Assembly (NCBI GenBank): GCA_009774375.1
Contig: VSNO01000056.1
Coordinates: forward strand, 1-25,106
Reading direction: 5' to 3'
Source: Lachnospiraceae bacterium
GTDB lineage: Bacteria; Bacillota; Clostridia; Lachnospirales; Lachnospiraceae
DNA: 25,106 nt
This document shows, piece by piece, positions 7,160-14,817 of this stretch. A model generated the notes under the pieces. It worked only from the letters and a program-made list of their open reading frames with translations. It was not told where the DNA came from and searched no databases. Both the position numbers and the translations under genes were made by a program. How positions within the stretch are numbered: position 1 is the stretch's first letter; every line of letters starts with the position of its first letter.

Positions 7160-7726
7160 ATGGGTGGGAGAATAACACTGAACCGGCTGGCAATCGCCCG
7201 GCGCGGATATAAACTGATCTCTGTCCTGTTCTACATTTCAGGACTTGTGTGTATCATCGCGCCGGACTTAAACCCAGCAGCCGCGGCGGTCGCGGGCGGC
7301 ATCATGCTGATCCTGTACGGTATGATCAGGATAACAGGTTATCTGTCCAATGATCTCTACTGTCTCGCCTTTCAGCATGACTTTGCCTGCGGGATGCTGC
7401 TGATGGTGCTTGGAATCATCGAGCTGATCCTGCATGCCAGATTTAGAGGATATCTGCTTCCGGCGTTTGGCATTCTCGTCCTGTTTGACGGTCTGCTCTG
7501 TGTACAGACAGCCATCGATGCCCGGCGGTTTGGTCTGGTTTCCTGGCACATTATCCTGGCTGGCTCCATTCTGCTGGGCGTACTTGGCGTCGTGCTCATC
7601 ATAGTGAACACGCAGATGGTTGCGGGCTGCTGCCTGCTGGCGGAGGGACTTGTTCACCATTATCTGATGCAGTGTACGATGTCTCCATCCATGACGCGGC
7701 AGCGACACGGGACGGATGGGAAGTAA
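7160..7726 (+). CDS. DUF308 (HdeD-like) membrane protein
   Basis: A 188-residue protein made of about six short hydrophobic helices in a repeating pattern of pairs, with small residues and short polar loops, as in the DUF308/HdeD family (residues about 18-36, 40-60, 76-92, 98-118, 127-149, 150-160). HdeD in E. coli is linked to acid resistance, but most family members have no known role. AAAAGGAGG at 7143-7151 sets the start at ATG 7160, although the frame is open earlier, through part of the inverted repeat. The radical SAM gene follows after 51 bp, so this is probably the first gene of a three-gene operon. Confidence 0.75.
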   Translation: MGGRITLNRLAIARRGYKLISVLFYISGLVCIIAPDLNPAAAAVAGGIMLILYGMIRITGYLSNDLYCLAFQHDFACGMLLMVLGIIELILHARFRGYLLPAFGILVLFDGLLCVQTAIDARRFGLVSWHIILAGSILLGVLGVVLIIVNTQMVAGCCLLAEGLVHHYLMQCTMSPSMTRQRHGTDGK

Positions 7727-7777
7727 AAACTGAAATGTGAGCAGAAAAATAGAGAAATATAAAGGAGATGAACTATT

Positions 7778-9124
7778 ATGATGAACGCAGCCACTACACT
7801 AAGGAAATTCGGCATTGAGCAGGCATTCAACTATATTTACAAGGATCCGGAGAAAAATATGCTCAGGATCATGGACTGGGCGGACAAATTTGCCGGCGAA
7901 TATTTTGTCACGCAGAGACGGATGATCCGGGAGGCGATCACAAACCCGGCACACCCGTATTATACCTATGTAAGGCGTCTCTTTACGGATGTCGACCCCA
8001 ATGTCGCTAAGACACTCGCTGTCAACTTCTTCATCAAGGCTGCGCTGATCGGCTGGCGGCGGGAGGAGGATCTGCGTAAAAAATATGATTGCAATATCCC
8101 GTGGGCGATCCTGTTGGATCCCACATCTGCCTGCAACCTTCACTGCACCGGCTGCTGGGCGGCAGAGTACGGAAACAGACTGAATTTGTCTTATGAAGAG
8201 ATGGATGATATCATCTGTCAGGGCAAAGAGCTCGGTGTCTATCTCTATATCTACACGGGCGGCGAGCCGCTCGTGCGCAGGAAAGATCTGATCCAGCTGT
8301 GTGAGCAGCACGCGGACTGCGTGTTCCTGTGCTTCACCAACGCGACACTGATCGATGAGGCCTTTGCGGACGAGATGCTCCGCGTGGGCAACTTTGTCCC
8401 GGCCATCTCCCTCGAGGGCTCTGAGGAGGCGACTGACGGGAGGCGCGGAAACGGCGTATACCAGAAAGTGATGGACGCACTGGCGCTTCTGCGGCGCAAA
8501 AAACTGGTGTACGGCATTTCTTCCTGCTACACCAGTGTCAACTATGAGTCCATTACCTCGGAGGAATATCTCGACAGCCTCATAGACATGGGCGCCTATT
8601 TCATCTGGTATTTTCACTACATGCCAGTGGGAAATGACGCGGCGCCGCACCTGATGCCGACGCCGGAACAGCGCAGGGGGATCTATGAGCGGATCCGCCG
8701 TTACCGCAGCGAAAAGCCGCTCTTTGCCATGGACTTCCAGAATGACGCGGAGTATGTCGGGGGCTGTATCGCGGGCGGCCGCCGCTATCTGCACATCAAC
8801 GCCAACGGGGATATCGATCCCTGCGTGTTCGTGCACTACTCGGACTCCAACATCCGGGAACAGACCCTTCTGGGCGCGCTCCGTTCGCCCATGCTGATGG
8901 CGTACCACAGAGGACAGCCTTTTCATGAAAATATGCTGCGCCCCTGTCCGATGCTCGAAAATCCCGAGAAGCTCTGCGCCATGGTCAATGCCTGCGGCGC
9001 GCACTCCACGGATCTGCAGTCGCCGGAGAGTGTCGAGCATCTCTGTGCCAAGTGCGGACAGTATTCTGCGGAGTGGGCGCCTGTCGCCGGGGAACTGTGG
9101 GCGGCGTCCCCGCGGAACAAATGA
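7778..9124 (+). CDS. Radical SAM protein with SPASM-like C-terminal cysteines
   Basis: A 448-residue radical SAM enzyme. The 4Fe-4S/SAM motif is CNLHCTGC (C119, C123, C126; C-x3-C-x2-C) and is followed by the SAM-contact motif GGEP at 161-164. The C-terminal part carries C330, C349 (in NANGDIDPCVFVHYSD), C390, C400, C406, C423 and C426, the arrangement expected for SPASM-type auxiliary iron-sulfur clusters. It has an unusual N-terminal helical region of about 105 residues before the barrel. Substrate is not known; SPASM enzymes often modify peptides, but no precursor peptide was found nearby, and the membrane-protein partners on both sides could point to a lipid or envelope substrate. AAAGGAG at 7761-7767 supports the ATG at 7778. 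Confidence 0.88.
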   Translation: MMNAATTLRKFGIEQAFNYIYKDPEKNMLRIMDWADKFAGEYFVTQRRMIREAITNPAHPYYTYVRRLFTDVDPNVAKTLAVNFFIKAALIGWRREEDLRKKYDCNIPWAILLDPTSACNLHCTGCWAAEYGNRLNLSYEEMDDIICQGKELGVYLYIYTGGEPLVRRKDLIQLCEQHADCVFLCFTNATLIDEAFADEMLRVGNFVPAISLEGSEEATDGRRGNGVYQKVMDALALLRRKKLVYGISSCYTSVNYESITSEEYLDSLIDMGAYFIWYFHYMPVGNDAAPHLMPTPEQRRGIYERIRRYRSEKPLFAMDFQNDAEYVGGCIAGGRRYLHINANGDIDPCVFVHYSDSNIREQTLLGALRSPMLMAYHRGQPFHENMLRPCPMLENPEKLCAMVNACGAHSTDLQSPESVEHLCAKCGQYSAEWAPVAGELWAASPRNK

Positions 9125-9138
9125 TGGGAGATGATTCA

Positions 9139-9810
9139 ATGAAACCGCAGCAGCACCGGCGAATGCGGACGGTCTTAAAGAGCCTGCCTCTGATCGCATG
9201 CGTTGTTTTTGCCATTCTCTGCGCTGTCTCTGACAGGGAGATCAGCGCGGAGGCGATCCTTGCGTACACACTAGAAAAACCGCTGGCAGCGGCGGCTGTC
9301 ATTCTGCTGCTGTACGCGGCAAAGAGCGTGTCCTTTGTATTTCCCATCATCGTGCTCCAGGTGGCGGCAGGGCATCTCTTTCCCATACCTGCCGCACTGC
9401 TGGTCAACTTTGCCGGCAGGGCAGTCACACTCACCATTCCGTACTGGATCGGGCGCTGTTCCGGCGCCGGCATGGCGGAACAGCTGCAGGCAAAATATCC
9501 GAAGCTTGCAAAGATCTGTTCCCGTCAGAACCGGAACCCTGTCTTCATCTCATTTCTGCTGCGCACATTGATCTTTCTGCCGGGGGATGCGGTGAGTATG
9601 TATCTCGGCGCGGTAAAGATTCCGTTCCGGTATTATCTGGCGGGCGGTGTCCTCGGCACGACGCTGGGTGTTGTCCTGTCGACCGTTCTCGGCGCAAGCA
9701 TCACGGAGCCCGGCTCGTCCGCCTTTTGGCTGTCAGGAGCATTGGTTGTCCTTGTGGCTGTCATATCTTCCGTGTATTATCTGCGCTGTGTGCGCCGAAC
9801 TTCGCCGTAA
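9139..9810 (+). CDS. TVP38/TMEM64 family membrane protein (VTT domain)
   Basis: A 223-residue membrane protein with an N-terminal helix (about 14-30) and the VTT/SNARE-assoc core. The core signature is seen as NFAGRAVTLTIPYWIGR, then FLLRTLIFLPGDAVSMYLG and the glycine-rich AGGVLGTTLGVVL. Relatives (DedA, TMEM41B, VMP1) include lipid scramblases and carrier-lipid transporters, so a role in moving lipids is likely but unproven here. GGGAG at 9126-9130 is 8 bases from ATG 9139; upstream ATGs at 9121 and 9124 overlap the stop of the radical SAM gene. It is therefore the last gene of the DUF308/radical SAM/VTT operon. Its 3' end overlaps the convergent TetR gene by 50 bp. Confidence 0.87.
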   Translation: MKPQQHRRMRTVLKSLPLIACVVFAILCAVSDREISAEAILAYTLEKPLAAAAVILLLYAAKSVSFVFPIIVLQVAAGHLFPIPAALLVNFAGRAVTLTIPYWIGRCSGAGMAEQLQAKYPKLAKICSRQNRNPVFISFLLRTLIFLPGDAVSMYLGAVKIPFRYYLAGGVLGTTLGVVLSTVLGASITEPGSSAFWLSGALVVLVAVISSVYYLRCVRRTSP

Positions 9811-10342
9811 AGACCATCTCGTCCACACCCGCAAAGGCTTCGCAGACCTTCTCACAGAATTCGAGGAGGTCGTAGGAAGCTCCTGCGTCAAGCCAGTCGA
9901 GCACGATCCCGGCAAATGTACATTTGTAAAATCTGGCAAAGACTGTCCTGTCGCTGTCAGGGATGTCCACCTTCTCCGCGATGCCGTCCAGATAGAGCTG
10001 GACCACGTGCAGGGTGATCTCATTCAGATACCGTATGAAGCCCTCTCCGCAGGAAGAGCGGTAGATATGGATGCACGCGGTTTTCCGCTTCATGACTTCC
10101 CGCGCGATCGGGGCAATGCAGTTGATCGGTGTTCCGAATGTGCAGTTGTTCCGGATCACCTGCGCCGCCCACTCCTTGACCGAGTATTCCGCGAGTGCGG
10201 GGATATCCTGAAAGTGATAATAAAATGTATTTCTGTTTACCTGACAGCATTCCACGATATTCTGTACCGTGATCCTGTTGAACGGCTTTTCCTCCAGAAG
10301 CGTCCAGAACGCGTCGCTGATCAGTTCTTTCGTCCTGTTCAT
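9761..10342 (-). CDS. TetR/AcrR family transcriptional regulator
   Basis: A 193-residue protein with a clear N-terminal TetR HTH: RTKELISDAFWTLLEEKPF, then ITVQNIVECCQVNRNTFYYHF, which is the diagnostic helix-turn-helix with the NTFYYHF end. The C-terminal ligand domain has no recognisable specificity. It is convergent with, and overlaps by 50 bp, the VTT-domain gene, and is divergent from the AAA/PD-(D/E)XK gene. Either neighbour could be a target; the DUF308/radical SAM/VTT operon, whose leader has a large dyad, is one candidate by context. A long frame on the opposite strand over this gene lacks protein-like composition and is judged a shadow. Confidence 0.88.
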   Translation of the reverse strand: MNRTKELISDAFWTLLEEKPFNRITVQNIVECCQVNRNTFYYHFQDIPALAEYSVKEWAAQVIRNNCTFGTPINCIAPIAREVMKRKTACIHIYRSSCGEGFIRYLNEITLHVVQLYLDGIAEKVDIPDSDRTVFARFYKCTFAGIVLDWLDAGASYDLLEFCEKVCEAFAGVDEMVFTAKFGAHSADNTRKI

Positions 10343-10393
10343 AATCCTGCCTCCACTCCAAAGGGTATTTCAGGATTTTATTTTATCATGATT

Positions 10394-10422
10394 TTGACAG
10401 GTTCACAAGATGAGTATATACT
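10394..10422 (+). promoter_or_regulatory. Promoter of the AAA/PD-(D/E)XK gene
   Basis: TTGACA (10394-10399) and TATACT (10417-10422) are separated by 17 bp. The roughly 105-base leader to the ATG at 10538 contains a small hairpin, CAGCC (10438-10442) with GGCTG (10449-10453). Confidence 0.7.
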
Positions 10423-10537
10423 ATACGTAGAATGGTACAGCCCAGCAAGGCTGAACTGTAAAGTAGAATGCAGCAGTAAGGATTCGCCGAGATACCGAGG
10501 CAGAACTGTGATCAGCATGGATGAAAAGGGTGTGGAT

Positions 10538-12247
10538 ATGGACAGGAACACGATCGTAAACATAGGGGGACAGCGGTTTGACCGAATACGGGAGCAGGGT
10601 GCTTTTTACATTGACAAAACAGGTTTTATCGAAGAATGGTGGGAAAGCGGTTCGGATGTCACGCTCATCACACGTCCGCGCAGGTTTGGCAAGACGTTGA
10701 ATATGAGTATGATGGAGTGTTTTTTCTCCAATCAATATGCAGACAGGGGCGATCTGTTTGAGGGACTTTTGATATGGAATGATGAAAAATACAGACAGCT
10801 GCAGGGAACATATCCAGTCATATCGCTGAGCTTTGCGGGAATCAAGACCCGCACTGCGGAAGGACTTAGAAAATCCTTCAAGGGGATCATAACAGACACA
10901 TGCAGACTATATCAAAATCTCATTGTGGGAAAGGCTTCGTCTTATGACGGGGACAGGGCATATTTTGAAGCTGTCAATGATAATATGTCTGATGAAGAGG
11001 CAGCAGCAGCCATAAAACGTCTGTGCGGATGTATGGAAAGGCATTATGGCAAAAAGCCCATAATACTGCTTGACGAGTATGACACTCCGATACAGGAATC
11101 ATGGATTGGCGGTTATTGGGATGAGGCGGTTGACTTTTTCAGAAGTTTCTTTGATATGACATTCAAGACAAACCCGCATCTTTACCGGGGCATCATTACC
11201 GGAATAACAAAAATTTCAAAAGAAAGTATTTTTTCTGATTTGAACAATCTGAAAGTAGTCACGACGACCTCTGATCAATACGCGTCATCATTTGGCTTTA
11301 CGGAAGAAGAAGTTTTCAGGGCGCTTGATGATATGGGATTCGGTGATAAAAAACAAGGGGTAAAACAGTGGTATGACGGATTTACATTTGGAAAATGCAC
11401 AGATATTTATAATCCATGGTCGATCGCGTCGTTTATAGAGGAAGGCGGTAAATATCGGACTTACTGGTCGAACACCAGCGGCAACGGGCTTGTCAATTCC
11501 CTGATCCGGCATGGAAACACTGAGATAAAGCAGACCATGGAGGAGCTCTTAAAAGATAAAGGTTTTGAGACGGTCATAGATGAACAGATCGAATTCAGCG
11601 AGCTTGATAAAAGTGCGGATGCGGTATGGAGTCTGCTGCTTGCAACAGGATATCTGAAAGTATCAGGGACAAGAGGAGCGGCTGGCGACGAGGAGGATGT
11701 TGTTTATACATTGATGTTGACGAATCTTGAAGTGAAGAAAATGTTTACGAGGATGGTAAGGAACTGGTTTGAATATGGCGACACAAAAGTATATTATAAT
11801 GAGTTCATCAACGCACTGTTAAGTGACAATATCCGGAAAATGAACACATTTATGAACAAAGTCGCGTTGAATACATTCAGTTCATTTGACAGCGGAAACC
11901 ACCCGTGTGATGAAACACAGCCGGAAAGGTTCTATCATGGTTTCGTGCTGGGCATGGTGATCAACCTTGCGGACAGATATAAAATCCGTTCCAACCGCGA
12001 GAGCGGCTATGGGCGCTATGATGTGATGATAGAACCGCTGAACAGAATGGAGAAGGCATTTATATTTGAGTTCAAGGTCATGGCTGCTGACGACGACGAG
12101 AAAACGCTTGAAGATACCATAGCAAATGCCCATAAACAGATCGAAGAGAAAAAGTACGAGGCTGAACTGATCTCGGATGGGTTTTCACCGTCGCAGATCA
12201 GGAAATACGGATTTGCGTTTAAGGGAAAAGAATGTCTGATCGGGTAA
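10538..12247 (+). CDS. AAA-ATPase-like / PD-(D/E)XK nuclease family protein (intact copy)
   Basis: A 569-residue protein of the AAA-ATPase_like plus PDDEXK_9 architecture, common in multiple copies in gut Clostridia and Bacteroidetes. The N-terminus IDKTGFIEEWW leads to the P-loop RPRRFGKTLNM (K52), Walker B LLDEYDTP (D179, E180), and the sensor-like ITGITKIS. Near the C-terminus GRYDVMI (D495) and FIFEFKV (E511, K513) form the PD-(D/E)XK nuclease core. Biological role is unknown; mobile-element, recombination or defence roles have been suggested for relatives. The frame extends far upstream over the TetR gene, but AAAAGGG at 10524-10530 supports ATG 10538 and family members begin just before the IDKTG motif; ATG 10517 is an alternative. 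A decaying paralogue lies at 16763-17558. Confidence 0.88.
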   Translation: MDRNTIVNIGGQRFDRIREQGAFYIDKTGFIEEWWESGSDVTLITRPRRFGKTLNMSMMECFFSNQYADRGDLFEGLLIWNDEKYRQLQGTYPVISLSFAGIKTRTAEGLRKSFKGIITDTCRLYQNLIVGKASSYDGDRAYFEAVNDNMSDEEAAAAIKRLCGCMERHYGKKPIILLDEYDTPIQESWIGGYWDEAVDFFRSFFDMTFKTNPHLYRGIITGITKISKESIFSDLNNLKVVTTTSDQYASSFGFTEEEVFRALDDMGFGDKKQGVKQWYDGFTFGKCTDIYNPWSIASFIEEGGKYRTYWSNTSGNGLVNSLIRHGNTEIKQTMEELLKDKGFETVIDEQIEFSELDKSADAVWSLLLATGYLKVSGTRGAAGDEEDVVYTLMLTNLEVKKMFTRMVRNWFEYGDTKVYYNEFINALLSDNIRKMNTFMNKVALNTFSSFDSGNHPCDETQPERFYHGFVLGMVINLADRYKIRSNRESGYGRYDVMIEPLNRMEKAFIFEFKVMAADDDEKTLEDTIANAHKQIEEKKYEAELISDGFSPSQIRKYGFAFKGKECLIG

Positions 12248-12620
12248 GTTCATTAACAATGTTCGTCAACCTGGATAGAGCATCAGGGCGTTCGACAACC
12301 AGCTGATTGTCGTCAAGTGAAAAGACAGCTGTATATGCCGTCTGGCTGTCGATGAATGCGGCGTTGGCAAAGCGGTCAAAGGAAGCGGTCTCATAGCGCC
12401 TGACTGTCTCAAAATGTTCGACGCCGTCCGTTGTAAAGAGAAGCTCGTTTTCCATCGACAATCCCCACCCTGTATTTTTGTCAGGCATGGCAATCTGTCT
12501 CAGCGAATAGGGGCATGAGACGGTTTGAAAATCGCTGCCGCTGCAGGATAAAAGGGGCAGGCAACAGGCGGCGGCCAGCAGGATGCACACAAATTTTTTG
12601 CAGTTTTTTGTCAATACCAT
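12219..12620 (-). pseudogene. Truncated lipoprotein, N-terminal part with BNR/YCF48-like repeat
   Basis: A 133-residue frame beginning with a signal peptide and lipobox LLSC (C26). The part IAMPDKNTGWGLSMENELLFTTDGVEHF resembles the first blade of BNR/YCF48-like beta-propeller lipoproteins, which are usually 300 residues or more, and FIDSQTAYTAVF starts a second blade. After LDDNQLVVER the propeller pattern stops and the frame runs on as an unrelated tail to a stop inside the 3' end of the AAA/PD-(D/E)XK gene, a 29-bp convergent overlap. I infer that the rest of the gene was lost or displaced. It may still be translated as a short lipoprotein; the start has only a distant AAAGGA. Confidence 0.6.
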
Positions 12621-12720
12621 CAGTTTCGCCAGTCCTTTCCTAATAACATCTATTTTAACAGCAAGGATTGATTCAGTTAGAATATATTGAATTCCTTATA
12701 CGATATCATATAGGCGGCAT

Positions 12721-12758
12721 GCATCATAGTTGTATCGAAACTGCATCAGATCTGTATC
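12721..12758. repeat. Two imperfect 16-bp direct repeats, 22 bp apart
   Basis: GCATCATAGTTGTATC (12721-12736) and GCATCAGATCTGTATC (12743-12758) share both six-base ends. The spacing is about two helical turns, as in operator pairs. They lie immediately downstream of the HipA-like kinase stop; no promoter was recognised in this gap. Confidence 0.45.
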
Positions 12759-12763
12759 ATATT

Positions 12764-13570
12764 TTAAAATAAATATTTGTATTTGCGCCGCTGCATCACA
12801 ATAAGATCCCGCATGCGCTGTTTGATATTAGCGGGATAGTATGATTCTTTTGACAATAGGGCGTCTGCTTCCGCATGGTCATAAGAGAACTGAATATGCT
12901 GCCCATATAATTGCTCCGCAATATCAAGCTGTTCGTCAAAGCTCTGGGAGATCGTCTTTGCCGTCGGTTTCTCGATCAGTTCATTGAGATCGCTGCTCAT
13001 AGGATAATCCATTGTGGTATCGGAGAGGAGGGCGGCGCCATTGTCAAAAACTGGGCAGTAATGGTAGCGGCCGGCATTGTCCAGAAGGACAGCGATATTG
13101 TGGGTGTGGCGGTCTTCGTTCAGAAATAATGCGTCAATGGTCAGCAGTTTGCTCATGTAAGAACCGAAATCCGCCAGATCCGTTATTCGGACGGTCTGTT
13201 CCACTAAAAAGCGCATTCGGTCAGAATAGTCATTGATCGAGTAAATGATCTTGTTCAGACTTTCTCCATAAACACTCTGAAATAATCGCTCCAGTGTGAT
13301 CAGCTTCCAGCCCTCGGGTAAAAAGTTAAAACATTTGCAGCCTCTGTATTGATTTTGCCGGTAACAGATTTCTTCTGTCTGGTATGAAACGTATTCTTCC
13401 GGTCTCAGATTGCTATGGGCGAGCAGACCGGATACCATATATTCTGCCAGTCCTTCGTAACCGGTGTAGTCGGCTTTATACCAGATATGATGGTCTGTCC
13501 ATTTCAACTGATTGCCCTTTGATGACTGGCGGTCGTTTGTTCTGATATTCTGCTCAAATAATTCTACCAT
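12764..13570 (-). CDS. Short HipA-like serine/threonine kinase (HipT-type toxin candidate)
   Basis: A 268-residue kinase-fold protein, much shorter than HipA (about 440), lacking the HipA N-terminal subdomain. Visible elements are an N-terminal loop QSSKGNQLKW (15-24), which resembles the autophosphorylated loop of HipA/HipT, K32 in IWYKADY, E43, the catalytic motif NEDRHTHNIAV (N151, D153, N158), and the metal site PVFDNG (D176). HipA and HipT phosphorylate aminoacyl-tRNA synthetases; the target here is unknown. A TTG at 13588 is in frame, but GAGAGGA about 7 bases before ATG 13570 supports the later start. The start is 4 nt after the stop of the HTH gene, so the two genes are an operon in the antitoxin-toxin order. 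Confidence 0.82.
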   Translation of the reverse strand: MVELFEQNIRTNDRQSSKGNQLKWTDHHIWYKADYTGYEGLAEYMVSGLLAHSNLRPEEYVSYQTEEICYRQNQYRGCKCFNFLPEGWKLITLERLFQSVYGESLNKIIYSINDYSDRMRFLVEQTVRITDLADFGSYMSKLLTIDALFLNEDRHTHNIAVLLDNAGRYHYCPVFDNGAALLSDTTMDYPMSSDLNELIEKPTAKTISQSFDEQLDIAEQLYGQHIQFSYDHAEADALLSKESYYPANIKQRMRDLIVMQRRKYKYLF

Positions 13571-13574
13571 ATGG

Positions 13575-14120
13575 CTATCCTCTCTCAATGCGGATCCAGT
13601 AGTTGTCCTCCGCCATTCTTCCCTCCGTTTTTTCTATGATCAGGAATGGGTCATAAAATGGAAGACCGAGGTCTGCCAGGATCAGTTTCATTTTATCCCG
13701 CGTTCTCGGGAAACATCTCGATTCGAGAAATGCCTCGTATTCCTCAAAGGTCGGGCGGTCATTGATCCCGAAAGCGCGGGAGATATAGTCGGTGGTGTAA
13801 TTGTGGATCCTGACTTTCCGAAGCCGCTCGTCCACATCAATGATGGTGCAGACCTCATTGTCGCGCATATACCAGAGCCGCAGCGGATAGGGATTTTCGG
13901 GAATGACCATATTTTCGACGATCTGTGGATATTCGTTGAACACTCTGACCAGTGTGACGATCGGACCATTGATCGCTTCTGTGGCGGATTCCCATTGATC
14001 GATCGTCTCGACGGATACATTTGCCAGGCTGGCAAGCTCCGCCTGTGTCAATCCGAGCCGTTTTCTCATGGACCGGATCGTTTTGCCATATATTTCATTA
14101 GAAACTGCATATGTTGTCAT
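13575..14120 (-). CDS. XRE-family HTH protein with C-terminal HipS-like region (antitoxin candidate)
   Basis: A 181-residue protein. Residues about 10-62 form a Cro/C1-type helix-turn-helix (LGLTQAELASLANVSVETI). Residues about 78-125 form a small strand-rich module (LRLWYMRDNEVCTIIDVD, then RKVRIHNYTTDYISRAFG), and 125-180 contain FLESRCFPRTRDKMKLILAD and a final GRMAEDNYWIRIE. The latter two regions also occur without the HTH, next to HipA-like kinases, in other Lachnospiraceae as I recall, and could be the equivalent of the detached HipA N-subdomain (HipS). GAGGTGAT precedes the ATG at 14120. It probably represses its own operon and neutralises the kinase; both points are inference from HipBA/HipBST systems. 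Confidence 0.8.
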   Translation of the reverse strand: MTTYAVSNEIYGKTIRSMRKRLGLTQAELASLANVSVETIDQWESATEAINGPIVTLVRVFNEYPQIVENMVIPENPYPLRLWYMRDNEVCTIIDVDERLRKVRIHNYTTDYISRAFGINDRPTFEEYEAFLESRCFPRTRDKMKLILADLGLPFYDPFLIIEKTEGRMAEDNYWIRIERG

Positions 14121-14187
14121 CGTTCATCACCTCACTGCTATTATATCCTTAAAATAAGAAACTGTAAACCCGCGGCGCAAGTCTGCG

Positions 14188-14574
14188 CTATGGAGTTTTT
14201 CCCTGTATTTCGGCAAAAACTTTCTTTGCGGTAAAGACTGCGTTCAGCACCCTCGGAAAGCCGGCGTAGGGAATGCATTGCATAAAGGTCTCAATGATTT
14301 TTTCCGGGGAGATGCCGACATTGAGGGAACCGTTGATATGAACCTCCAACTGTGGTTCGCATCCACCGATGGCGAGCAGGCTGGCGATCGTGATCATTTC
14401 CCGTTCCTGAAGTGTCAGGGTTTTTCTGGTATAGATATCCCCGAAGGCAAACTCGATGATCTGTCTGCCGATGTCCGGTGCGATATCTTCCAGCGACCGG
14501 ATCACGCCTTCCCCGCCGGTCCCGTCGATCTGGCGCAGCATTTGTAAACCTGATTCGTAACGTGTCTGTTTCAT
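14188..14574 (-). CDS. Carboxymuconolactone decarboxylase family protein
   Basis: A 128-residue protein matching the gamma-carboxymuconolactone decarboxylase subfamily: the core REMITIASLLAIGGCEPQLE is followed by VHINGSLNVG and QCIPYAGFPRVLNAV. It has the conserved C and H, but only one cysteine at the site, so it is not an AhpD-type C-x-x-C peroxidase-reductase. In gut bacteria such proteins are often of unknown substrate, not part of aromatic degradation. GGAGG at about 14585-14589 fits ATG 14574; the frame is open 19 codons further upstream. It faces a MerR regulator, which probably controls it through the dyad at 14763-14780. A small GCGCA/TGCGC hairpin overlaps its stop codon. Confidence 0.87.
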   Translation of the reverse strand: MKQTRYESGLQMLRQIDGTGGEGVIRSLEDIAPDIGRQIIEFAFGDIYTRKTLTLQEREMITIASLLAIGGCEPQLEVHINGSLNVGISPEKIIETFMQCIPYAGFPRVLNAVFTAKKVFAEIQGKTP

Positions 14575-14607
14575 TTGATGATACCTCCAATTTGTGTTAT
14601 ACTCACG

Positions 14608-14701
14608 ACAGCCGCAGCCACGAAGTGGCATATTTCCTTATGCGGCTGTGCGCATCACATTGGTTCCCGGAGTCTCCTGATGGATGGAAGATTTCGGGAA
14701 C
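14608..14701 (-). other. Structured leader region upstream of the carboxymuconolactone decarboxylase gene
   Basis: Two perfect inverted repeats sit side by side in the presumed 5' leader. ACAGCCGCA (14608-14616) pairs with TGCGGCTGT (14641-14649) and encloses a smaller hairpin GCCAC/GTGGC (14617-14629). Next to it GTTCCCG (14663-14669) pairs with CGGGAAC (14695-14701). No T-run follows on either strand. The promoter proposed at 14757-14784 would place all of this in the transcript. It matches no riboswitch I know. Confidence 0.45.
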
Positions 14702-14756
14702 GTATGTGAAAATATGATGGAGCGGCGATGTATGGATACCCCCGCATGATGTGAGT

Positions 14757-14784
14757 TTATTACCTGAACTATGGTTTAAGTCAA
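14757..14784 (-). promoter_or_regulatory. Probable MerR-controlled promoter/operator between the CMD and MerR genes
   Basis: On the minus strand TTGACT (14784-14779) and TAATAA (14762-14757) are separated by 16 bp. The spacer holds an imperfect dyad, CTGAAC-4-GTTTAAG on the plus strand (about 14764-14780), as MerR-family operators do. It lies 40-60 bp upstream of the divergent MerR gene. Confidence 0.5.
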
Positions 14785-14817
14785 GAACTTTTTTGAAGAG
14801 GAAGAGGGAGGTACAAA

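Noticed and set aside
7799..9199. 466-codon open frame on the minus strand opposite the radical SAM gene
   Set aside because: Its translation is Arg/His-rich without recognisable motifs, and the plus strand encodes a complete radical SAM/SPASM protein with a good ribosome binding site.
9647..10537. Long open frame on the plus strand leading into the AAA/PD-(D/E)XK gene, as if the protein had 297 extra N-terminal residues
   Set aside because: It is antisense to the clear TetR gene, has no domain character, and is separated from the family's true start by a promoter (10394-10422) and a ribosome binding site before 10538.
14175..14188. GCGCA/TGCGC hairpin at the end of the carboxymuconolactone decarboxylase gene considered as a terminator
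   Set aside because: The stem is only 5 bp and is not followed by a convincing T-run on the minus strand.
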